Of a stretch of 64,000 bases of DNA, positions 57,869-64,000 are shown piece by piece. The DNA is from an uncultured Synechococcus sp. GTDB taxonomy: Bacteria; Cyanobacteriota; Cyanobacteriia; PCC-6307; Cyanobiaceae. The notes below the pieces were generated by a model, which saw nothing but the letters and a program-made list of their open reading frames with translations, was not told the origin of the DNA and did no database searches. The stretch spans positions 62,001 through 126,000 of the forward strand of contig CASICK010000004.1 of assembly GCA_949373155.1 (NCBI GenBank). Direction: 5' to 3'. The translations under genes were made by a program, and so were the position numbers. Numbering within the stretch: position 1 is the stretch's first letter; every line of letters begins with the position of its first letter.

Positions 57869-59082
57869 TTCACGCTCAGCGATTTCACTCCGGCAAGTTG
57901 TTAGAAAGCATCACCTGGATCACTCCAGTGATGCTTAGTATCCTCGTACTGGGCTGCGCCTCCTCAACTGGGAATCGCTCGAAAACCGTGGCACCGCCGC
58001 CATTTGTGTTTCGCAAGCTTGAACTTGAACAGAAAAAATCGAGTGGAGATATTGACTGGAAACTCTCGAGTCCTGAAGCACGCTATGAACTCTCTCGCAG
58101 ATTAGTGAGGGCGAAGCAACCCACTGGAATTCTCTACAGCAATAACAATCCTTCTTTTAAAATTAGAGCTGATTTTGCTGTGGTAATTAATGATGGTGAA
58201 CAAATCATCCTTGAAGGCGATGTTCAGCTACAGCAAATCAAGGGGCAAAAGATATTAATCAAAGGCGAAAGATTGCGTTGGCAACCACAACTTTCTCGCC
58301 TTGTGATGGAACGATATCCAAGGGCTTTTGATGATCGTTCAAGAATCACCGCAACCTTTGCTGTACTTCAGCAAGATACAAATGACCTAATGCTTAGGGG
58401 TCCTGTTCAACTAGATCGCTGGAAAGACAAGATCGCGCTCACCGTCAAACCAGATACTGCTGTTCGCACGGGTAAGGCATTTTGGAACCTTGGAAATGGC
58501 TCACTTAAGGCTCTTGGACCAGTTCTCGGTCAACGCCGTGATCAAGAGGGAGTTGTTCTCGAACAATTAGAAGGACGGGAATTGATCGGCAATACACAAA
58601 AAGGAGTGATCACGGTGAAATCTCCTGTAATTGTGACCTTGCCTAAAAATAAAGGCCTCCTCCGCGCCAAAGACACCAGCTGGAATTTCCGTCAACAAAC
58701 CCTGAGCAGCAACGACCCATTTCAAGGCTTGATCAATGAAACCCAGATCAATGGGAAACGTTTTCTAGCTGAACTTGATCAAAGCTCCGTGGTTATCCCT
58801 GAAGGCTGTCGAATCCAACAACCTGGTGAGCTGTTGAAAGCTCGCCAGTGTCGCTGGAATTGGAAAACGGACGAAGTGTTGGCGACGGGAGGTGTTCGCT
58901 TAGAACGCGATGACAACAATCAAATTACGGAGGCACAAACACTGAGCGGATCTGTAGGAGAAGAGGGGTCACTGACGTTTACGGCACCTGGCAACAAGGT
59001 GCGTTCCGAGCTCACGATTGAGGAGGAGGCGAGCGATCAGGATCCAACGCCCCAGCGTTCTCAACCTCCAGTGTTGTTTTAA
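57865..59082 (+). CDS. lptC: LptC-like lipopolysaccharide export lipoprotein
   Basis: Periplasmic protein carrying LPS from the inner-membrane transporter to the LptA bridge. With the GTG at 57865 (overlapping the metG stop as GTGA) the N-terminus has a lipoprotein signal, VMLSILVLGCASS, with the lipid cysteine. The first repeat contains ADFAVVINDGEQIILEGDVQL and GERLRWQP, typical of the OstA/LptC beta-jellyroll. At about 405 residues it is twice the size of proteobacterial LptC, as usual in cyanobacteria. Its last 71 bases overlap a gene on the other strand. Confidence 0.8.
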   Translation: MIHAQRFHSGKLLESITWITPVMLSILVLGCASSTGNRSKTVAPPPFVFRKLELEQKKSSGDIDWKLSSPEARYELSRRLVRAKQPTGILYSNNNPSFKIRADFAVVINDGEQIILEGDVQLQQIKGQKILIKGERLRWQPQLSRLVMERYPRAFDDRSRITATFAVLQQDTNDLMLRGPVQLDRWKDKIALTVKPDTAVRTGKAFWNLGNGSLKALGPVLGQRRDQEGVVLEQLEGRELIGNTQKGVITVKSPVIVTLPKNKGLLRAKDTSWNFRQQTLSSNDPFQGLINETQINGKRFLAELDQSSVVIPEGCRIQQPGELLKARQCRWNWKTDEVLATGGVRLERDDNNQITEAQTLSGSVGEEGSLTFTAPGNKVRSELTIEEEASDQDPTPQRSQPPVLF

Positions 59083-59686
59083 GACGTTCAGCCCAACCGC
59101 TCAGCCAACGTTCATCGGAACGACTGAAGCATCGTTCTGACCAGCCACCAATCACAACCCAGCCGCTTTCTCCCAGGGGTTGCACCATCACTGAAGGCAA
59201 CCCGGGCAAGACGGGGTCAAATTCTGCTTTCCCTGGATAAAGAGCTGTTTTGACAAGAGAAATTAGTTCTTGCTTTTGCAGCGATCGCCGACAGATCTCA
59301 CCAGGTTCAAAATCACCAGCACCTAAAAGGCCCCGGCGAAGAAGGACCGAGCCCTTCCAAAAAACAAGGATCGTGGCCGCAGAGGTGGCAGTAAGGAACT
59401 GATGGCTACCCCACGCCATTTCAGCCCGAACCGCATCGGCCAAATCAGAGGCGAGCACAAAACCCTGCTCACCCTCCAGTTCAACCGCTTCCGGACTTCG
59501 TGGGGAGGCCCTAGTCCAGAGAATGGAAACCAGCATCAAGCCAACGCCAGCCATCCCAGCAAGAACATCGGCTCGCTCCAGACTTGGAGTAATGGTTTCG
59601 GCGGTGCTGGCGTTAAGGATGGAAAGCCCCAAAACAAGAACACCTGCGAGCAAACACCATTGGTGGGATCTCAACATGTTTTGCAA
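59012..59686 (-). CDS. CCB2-like cofactor assembly protein (complex C, subunit B type)
   Basis: A 224-residue membrane protein with two N-terminal helices (LLAGVLVLGLSILNAS and AGMAGVGLMLVSILW). It resembles the family of cofactor-assembly proteins (CCB2/CCB4) that attach heme c-i to cytochrome b6. The soluble part includes ATILVFWKGSVLLRRGLL, a segment with CRRSLQKQELISLVKT, and WVVIGGWSERCFSRSDERWL. Assignment is by recall of this cyanobacterial family. A start four codons in is possible. Its 3' end overlaps lptC by 71 bases. Confidence 0.7.
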   Translation of the reverse strand: MQNMLRSHQWCLLAGVLVLGLSILNASTAETITPSLERADVLAGMAGVGLMLVSILWTRASPRSPEAVELEGEQGFVLASDLADAVRAEMAWGSHQFLTATSAATILVFWKGSVLLRRGLLGAGDFEPGEICRRSLQKQELISLVKTALYPGKAEFDPVLPGLPSVMVQPLGESGWVVIGGWSERCFSRSDERWLSGWAERLKTTLEVENAGALDPDRSPPPQS

Positions 59687-59745
59687 CTCATGAGCAGTCA
59701 GATCAATGCACTTTTGCTGAAATAGAGGTCAAACCTCCAACGCTG

Positions 59746-60153
59746 ATGACCGAATCCGAAGCCTTTGCCGCGATCGCGCTGGCCACAGTGGCTTGCGATG
59801 GAGTCCTGGGCAAAGATGAAGCGCATGCTTTGAGACGTCAACTGGAATATCGAACCCCTTACAAGGATCGAAGCGAGAGCGAGATGGCAATGTTGTTTGA
59901 CCAACTACTCAAACGCCTTCGCGAGAAAGGATCAAGTCAATTGATCAAAGATGCCCTACCCCAACTCAAAGAATCACAAAAGGAAACGGCTCTCGCTGTG
60001 GCCGTACAGCTGGTTCACGCGGATAAAACTGTGACCACTGAGGAACAAACGTTTCTCGACGAGCTCGCTCAAAGCGTCGAACTCCCCCAAGGCAAAGCTC
60101 AAGCTGTGATGGACGCGATCATGGCCTTGAATCACGACAGCCTTGCCAGCTGA
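59746..60153 (+). CDS. TerB-like helical protein
   Basis: A 135-residue all-helical protein. Two similar halves, each with an acidic, metal-binding-looking loop, are visible: ALATVACDGVLGKDEAHAL in the first and AVQLVHADKTVTTEEQTFL in the second. This is the TerB pattern, known from tellurite-resistance operons but widespread in cyanobacteria without them. No other ter gene is nearby, so a tellurite role is not implied. A small GAGGT/ACCTC hairpin lies in the leader. Followed after 27 bases by the TPM gene. Confidence 0.75.
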   Translation: MTESEAFAAIALATVACDGVLGKDEAHALRRQLEYRTPYKDRSESEMAMLFDQLLKRLREKGSSQLIKDALPQLKESQKETALAVAVQLVHADKTVTTEEQTFLDELAQSVELPQGKAQAVMDAIMALNHDSLAS

Positions 60154-60180
60154 CGGCAGACTCCACCCATCGAACGCCTC

Positions 60181-60861
60181 ATGATGCCTAGCCCCTTCAA
60201 GTCTCTGCAGCTGCTCATCGCCGCAAGTCTCTGTTTCTTTTTGGCAGTGCCAGCAGGCTTTGCCTTGTCTCCCCAAGACCTTCCGGCTCAGCCTCCGGAT
60301 AAGGCCGTTCTTGATTCAGCTGATGTTCTGAGTCGGGCTGGAAAAAATGAAATTGAAACTCGGCTGAATCAACTGGAGGACTCCAAGGTGGACGCCAGGG
60401 TGATCACCCTGCGCAAACTGGACTACGGGCTGAGTCTGACGGGATTCGGAGAGGAGTTGGTGGAACGTTGGTCCAATAACGACAGCAGGAGTGAGCGTCC
60501 TCTGATCCTTTTCCTTGAAGAAACTCAGAACAAACAAGCTGCGGTTGTTGTCTCAGCAGAGCTGAGCGATCAACTGCCAGACGCGCTGCTCCGCAGTACT
60601 GCTCGAACCACGATGAGTCAGCCGATGCGAGATGGCGAGCGATTCCGCCAGGCATCTATGGATGGAATTGAGCGCATTGCAGTGGTTCTCAATGGAGGCG
60701 AAGATCCAGGCCCACCAATACAAATTGAACGCACCACGCTTCCCACAAACGTTCCCACTGTTGAGGAAACGAGCGAAAGCAACGCCTTCACCTGGGTCAT
60801 TGTGCTGCTGGTGGTAGGAACGATTGTGCCGATGGCCACCTGGTGGGTCTTCTCCCGCTGA
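60181..60861 (+). CDS. TPM-domain protein, Psb32-like
   Basis: Exported protein of 226 residues. There is a signal peptide (LLIAASLCFFLAVPAGFA), a TPM domain (AVLDSADVLSRAGKNEIETRL, VDARVITLRKLDYGLS, RPLILFLEETQNKQAAVVVS), and a C-terminal membrane helix (WVIVLLVVGTIVPMATWW). Psb32 of cyanobacteria has this layout and helps protect and repair photosystem II. This makes a thylakoid-lumen role likely, but other TPM proteins share the domain. It precedes pxcA by six bases. Confidence 0.75.
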   Translation: MMPSPFKSLQLLIAASLCFFLAVPAGFALSPQDLPAQPPDKAVLDSADVLSRAGKNEIETRLNQLEDSKVDARVITLRKLDYGLSLTGFGEELVERWSNNDSRSERPLILFLEETQNKQAAVVVSAELSDQLPDALLRSTARTTMSQPMRDGERFRQASMDGIERIAVVLNGGEDPGPPIQIERTTLPTNVPTVEETSESNAFTWVIVLLVVGTIVPMATWWVFSR

Positions 60862-60867
60862 TCAGCT

Positions 60868-62016
60868 ATGGCATTTCGCAATTGGATAGGAGCCTTTGGC
60901 AAAGCCAACGCGCTTGATGTCAACTCTGATCTCGATCGGGGCTATGAAGCGGCCTTATTAATCCAGAGCTTGGAACTGGAGTATTACGGCGACCGCCCCA
61001 TCCGTCCCGAACTTGAGCTCTCCGTTCCGAAATCAGTGCAGGCAACAGTGCTGCGCAAGTTTCGAGTTGCAATCAATGTTTGTCGTTCGTCGCTAGATCA
61101 GCTGGAGTACCAGCGAGCCCAGCTGGATCCACAGGAACTACGTCAACTTCAGCTGATTGAAAGTGTCGTGAATCGGTACAGCCCTAAACGGGCTTCGGCC
61201 GCCCCGACCATGACTCGCGCTCCAGATCCCCTACCGCGCTCACTGTTGGGGGTCTTCGACAAGGTGCGCAGGCAGCTCAATCCAGCTGGAGAAGCGACAT
61301 TAGTTGCAGGTTTTCGAAGACGCAGAGATTCGACCCTGATCTCGTTGAAGGTTCTGTTACTGCTGATTCTGGTACCTCTGTTAGTTCAACAGGTCAGCCG
61401 CACTTACATCATCAGTCCTGCTGTCGACCGCTTTGCTCCAGACCTGCCCTTCTTGAGTTACCCCAAGCCACAACTTGAAGAACAGGCTGTAGAAAAGTTG
61501 AGGGTATATAAGGCAGAAATTGAATTCGATGCCCTTCTTCGTGGGGACTCAATTCCAAGCCAAGAAGAACTACAACAACAATTAGGTAACAAGGCTGCTG
61601 AACTCAAAGAAGAGGCTGACGCTGAAAGCACCCACGCTGTGAAAAATGTTTTAGCAGACATTTCAGCAACACTTGCTTTTGTCATGGTTTGTTTGTTCAG
61701 TCGCGAAGAGCTCAGAGTTCTTCGCGGCTTTTTTGATGAAGCTGTCTATGGATTAAGCGATTCAGCCAAAGCCTTTGCGATTATTCTCTTCACCGATATC
61801 TTTGTTGGATTTCACAGTCCAGAAGGCTGGACTGTGGTACTTGATGGTATTGCCAATCACTTTGGATTTCCAGCCCGTGAAAACTTTATCCTTCTGTTCA
61901 TCGCTACATTCCCTGTGATTTTGGCGACAATTTTCAAATATTGGATCTTCCGGTATCTCAACCGTGTCAGTCCATCCTCTGTCGCCACATTGCGAGGCAT
62001 GAACGGAGGCGGATAA
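60868..62016 (+). CDS. pxcA: PxcA, light-induced proton-extrusion protein (CemA family)
   Basis: Cyanobacterial homologue of plastid CemA/Ycf10, needed for light-induced proton release. At 382 residues, the N-terminal half is soluble (DLDRGYEAALLIQSLELEYY, VLRKFRVAINVCRSSLDQLEY). The rest has membrane helices (LISLKVLLLLILVPLLVQQV, ILFTDIFVGFHS, FILLFIATFPVILATIFKYW) separated by an acidic, glutamine-rich loop and ends in IFRYLNRVSPSSVATL. The order and length fit PxcA. Probably in one transcript with the TPM gene. Confidence 0.88.
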   Translation: MAFRNWIGAFGKANALDVNSDLDRGYEAALLIQSLELEYYGDRPIRPELELSVPKSVQATVLRKFRVAINVCRSSLDQLEYQRAQLDPQELRQLQLIESVVNRYSPKRASAAPTMTRAPDPLPRSLLGVFDKVRRQLNPAGEATLVAGFRRRRDSTLISLKVLLLLILVPLLVQQVSRTYIISPAVDRFAPDLPFLSYPKPQLEEQAVEKLRVYKAEIEFDALLRGDSIPSQEELQQQLGNKAAELKEEADAESTHAVKNVLADISATLAFVMVCLFSREELRVLRGFFDEAVYGLSDSAKAFAIILFTDIFVGFHSPEGWTVVLDGIANHFGFPARENFILLFIATFPVILATIFKYWIFRYLNRVSPSSVATLRGMNGGG

Positions 62017-62020
62017 ATCC

Positions 62021-62587
62021 TTGGCTCATCCAGACAAAAAAGAACCTGCGGTTCCTAACGGGCTCATTGTGGTGAGTGGACCCAGCCGTGGAGGAAAAAG
62101 CCGCTGGGCTGAACATTTGCTCAGCTCTCAAGAAACGGTGACTTATATAGCAACCTCTACTCATCGTATGAATGATCCAAGCTGGGATGAAAGGATGCGA
62201 CTGCATCGAGAAAGGCGACCCCCGCACTGGCAGCTACGTGAACCGGGGTTAAAGCTTGCTGAATGCATTCGCAAAGAAGAGACCATTCAACCCTTGCTGA
62301 TCGATGCCCTTGGCGGCTTTACGGCAGTACACCTCAATCGCAATGATCTTCAGTGGGAGCAAGAGGCTGAAGAGCTGATTCAAAGTCTGCTCACGCGAAC
62401 GCGCCCCACCGTGATCGTGGTTGAAGAAACAGGCTGGGGGGTCGTCCCAGCTACAAAAATTGGCGGATTGTTTCGGGACCGCCAAGGCTGGCTGGCTCAA
62501 CGATTAGAACAAAACGCGACAGACAGCTGGCTCGTTGTTCAAGGAAGAGCTTTGAATCTCACTCAATTAGGCATACTCGTTCCGTGA
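62021..62587 (+). CDS. cobU: Adenosylcobinamide kinase/adenosylcobinamide-phosphate guanylyltransferase
   Basis: Bifunctional enzyme of nucleotide-loop assembly in cobamide synthesis. The P-loop is SGPSRGGKSRWAE, followed by YIATSTHRMNDPSWDERM and the HRERRPPHW segment that carries the guanylylation histidine, and LIDALGGF. The length of 188 residues is normal. The start is a TTG at 62021; the conserved domain begins about residue 14. The stop overlaps the trmL start as GTGA. Fits with cobN and metH in this window. Confidence 0.9.
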   Translation: MAHPDKKEPAVPNGLIVVSGPSRGGKSRWAEHLLSSQETVTYIATSTHRMNDPSWDERMRLHRERRPPHWQLREPGLKLAECIRKEETIQPLLIDALGGFTAVHLNRNDLQWEQEAEELIQSLLTRTRPTVIVVEETGWGVVPATKIGGLFRDRQGWLAQRLEQNATDSWLVVQGRALNLTQLGILVP

Positions 62588-63129
62588 AGAAAGCTTCAAG
62601 CAATCAATCCAAAAGTAATCAATCATTAGATGAGGGGTCTTTGAGCCAAAAACCTCTGAGGGTGGCACTATTTGAACCACGAATTCCTCCAAATACAGGA
62701 AATATTGCCCGTACTTGTGCAGCTTTTGGTTTACCACTGGACTTAATCGAACCACTGGGGTTCAGTCTTGAAGATCGATATTTAAAAAGGGCTGGTCTTG
62801 ATTATTGGCCTCACGTTGACATCACTATCCATGAGGATGTTGATGCATTTTTTGAGTCGCTTGCACAATCCTCACGGGTGATTGGCTGTAGCCGTCGAGG
62901 AGGGGTTCCTCTCCAAAATATGCAGTTCGAACGGGGGGATGTTTTGTTGTTCGGTCGAGAAGACACCGGCCTACCGGAGGCAACACGCAGCCTCTGCAGC
63001 CAAATCACAACCATTTCGATGCCCTGCAGCGCCGGAGAGGATGGCCAAGGTGGCGTACGAAGCCTCAATCTTTCTGTGGCTTGCGCCATCGTTAGTCACC
63101 AAGCAGGCTCGCAGCTTCAATTGTGGTAA
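62584..63129 (+). CDS. trmL: tRNA (cytidine/uridine-34 2'-O)-methyltransferase TrmL
   Basis: SPOUT-family enzyme that methylates the wobble nucleotide of tRNA-Leu species. The knotted SAM-binding core shows LFEPRIPPNTGNIARTCAAF, VLLFGREDTGLPEA and ISMPCSAG with SLNLSVACAIV. Some 20 polar residues precede the core, so a later start is possible; I used the GTG at 62584 that overlaps the cobU stop by four bases. The length of 181 residues is near the family norm. Confidence 0.92.
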   Translation: MKKASSNQSKSNQSLDEGSLSQKPLRVALFEPRIPPNTGNIARTCAAFGLPLDLIEPLGFSLEDRYLKRAGLDYWPHVDITIHEDVDAFFESLAQSSRVIGCSRRGGVPLQNMQFERGDVLLFGREDTGLPEATRSLCSQITTISMPCSAGEDGQGGVRSLNLSVACAIVSHQAGSQLQLW

Positions 63130-63238
63130 TCAGCAAGCTGACACTTCAGCCCTTGCGCCCATCTCCTACACCCGCTACTTTCAAGCCGTTCCTGAGCTGT
63201 GGCGGCTTCTGCAGGAGCGTTACCAATCGCTGATTCAG

Positions 63239-64000
63239 ATGAAGCCCCTTCTCGTTCTCGTTACGGCAATCGCATCAGGAACGACTTTATCTGTTTTGGC
63301 TCAGCATCCAGGTTTTGCTGACGCTGACCACGTACAAGTCCCTTTTCTTCTCGCATCGGCACCAGCAACCCAAAGCAGAGTTTGGGTGAAAGTCTCGATG
63401 AAGAGCACTCTTAAAGATATAGCTGCGGATCTCGGCCTTTCCTCTTCTGATTTAACCGCTCTTAACGACCAGTCATCCTTCGAGACAATCCAAGCAGGAG
63501 CTTGGGTCGTCCTTCCTGCTGACGCTGAAGAAAGCCTCGCAAACGCAACCCGGCTTCACGGAGCAACCGTTCTTCACAAGGCACCGCTCCAATCTCCTCC
63601 TAATCCTCAAGCCGTTGTTCGCATCAAAGCGAACAAATCTCTTTCAACGTTTTCTCGAGACCAAGGCGTCAGCTTGAGTGAATTGCGCTCTCTGAATCCT
63701 GGTCTTGATCTAGCCCGTTTGGCCATTGGTAGTGAAGTGCGTGTTGCCAAGGCTTCACCTAGGGCGTTGTTGGCGATTCGCCCCACAATGTCTGGCGGTG
63801 CCAGCTTCCCTGCTCTGCCCCCATTGCCTGGAATGGAAATGGATTCCATTGGGAATCAAAGCTTCATGTGGCCCGCTAAAGGGGTCTTTACCTCTGGGTT
63901 TGGCTGGCGATGGGGGCGAATGCATAAGGGCATTGATATTGCGAATAACGTCGGCACCCCAATCGTTGCGGCAAGAGACGGTGTTGTGAAATTTTCTGGC
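63239..64000 (+). CDS. Exported LysM/M23 family peptidase (partial, C-terminus off the right edge)
   Basis: Cell-wall endopeptidase, probably of the NlpD/EnvC type. From the ATG at 63239 the frame is open to the window end (254 codons). It shows a signal peptide (LLVLVTAIASGTTLSVLA), two LysM-like repeats (STLKDIAADLGLSSSDLTAL and SLSTFSRDQGVSLSELRSLN) and then the start of an M23 domain (GVFTSGFGWRWGRMHKGIDI), including the first zinc histidine. The rest of the metal site lies outside. About 110 bases separate it from trmL, and I see no gene there. Confidence 0.85.
   Translation, partial: MKPLLVLVTAIASGTTLSVLAQHPGFADADHVQVPFLLASAPATQSRVWVKVSMKSTLKDIAADLGLSSSDLTALNDQSSFETIQAGAWVVLPADAEESLANATRLHGATVLHKAPLQSPPNPQAVVRIKANKSLSTFSRDQGVSLSELRSLNPGLDLARLAIGSEVRVAKASPRALLAIRPTMSGGASFPALPPLPGMEMDSIGNQSFMWPAKGVFTSGFGWRWGRMHKGIDIANNVGTPIVAARDGVVKFSG

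Noticed and set aside
12980..59780. HIP1 octamers (GCGATCGC) near 12.98, 13.93, 59.28 and 59.77 kb
   Set aside because: Too few to suggest the strong enrichment seen in some freshwater cyanobacteria.
59746..60153. Tellurite resistance role for the TerB-like gene
   Set aside because: No other ter gene nearby; TerB domains are common without tellurite resistance.
1..64000. tRNA, rRNA, CRISPR, insertion sequences, prophage genes and riboswitches
   Set aside because: Looked for in the spacers by eye; no cloverleaf-like GGTTCGAATCC segment, spaced direct repeats, transposase or known riboswitch core was seen.

Overview
The window looks like a chromosomal segment of a marine picocyanobacterium, most likely an oceanic Synechococcus. 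It carries a phycobilisome gene (apcD), plastid-lineage genes (ycf35, a CCB2-like cytochrome assembly factor, pxcA/cemA, a Psb32-like TPM protein, hemJ), the cyanobacterial form of Hfq beside dapF, and a dnaK1-type chaperone cassette. Genes are packed tightly with very short spacers. I see no insertion sequence, prophage, CRISPR array, rRNA or tRNA. The identification is by recall of protein families, not by a search.

Layout. 1-0.5 kb: end of pstC (phosphate uptake), running off the left edge. 0.6-4.9 kb: dnaK1, a DnaJ-type cochaperone, a DUF3110 protein and murQ. 4.9-9.8 kb: mtnP, a cyclophilin, ribBA, argC and purN in alternating orientation. 9.8-13.6 kb: ycf35, an M61 peptidase, a secreted amidase and a possible peptidoglycan lyase. 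13.7-24.6 kb: pgi, leuS, hfq, dapF with an unusual tail, a cysteine desulfurase, DUF1995 and DUF4330 proteins, dacB, a DivIVA-like coiled-coil protein and coaD. 24.6-30.2 kb: uvrC, a small secreted protein, a photolyase relative lacking most iron-sulfur ligands, hemJ, a PHP phosphoesterase and a disordered protein. 30.2-38.6 kb: cobN, ilvE and metH. 38.6-46.1 kb: small hypotheticals, a DUF2237 protein, an SDR enzyme, a SpoIID-like protein, an Ap4A phosphorylase, a group 3 sigma factor, a DUF3370 protein and a ribbon-helix-helix/J-domain fusion. 46.1-46.9 kb: the only gene-poor stretch, rich in short AGTC-type repeats. 46.9-57.9 kb: apcD, rlmD, pheT, rpmG, rpsR, an RNase R/II-type gene, an FAD oxidoreductase coupled to a Mo-nitrogenase-C-like gene, and metG. 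57.9-64 kb: lptC, a CCB2-like gene, TerB-like and Psb32-like genes, pxcA, cobU, trmL and a LysM/M23 peptidase cut by the right edge.

How the genes fit together. Several serve the cell wall (murQ, amidase, lyase-like protein, dacB, SpoIID-like protein, LysM/M23, lptC). metH with cobN and cobU points to methionine synthesis that depends on a cobamide the cell makes itself. dnaK1/dnaJ, the J-domain fusion, hfq and the sigma factor are regulatory or proteostasis functions.

Most notable: a Mo-nitro_C-like gene whose family pattern seems to pass through a second reading frame; the RHH/J-domain fusion; the photolyase without most cluster cysteines; the cysteine-rich tail on DapF; two divergent start codons sharing one CATG; and overlapping 3' ends in 9 of 14 convergent gene pairs.
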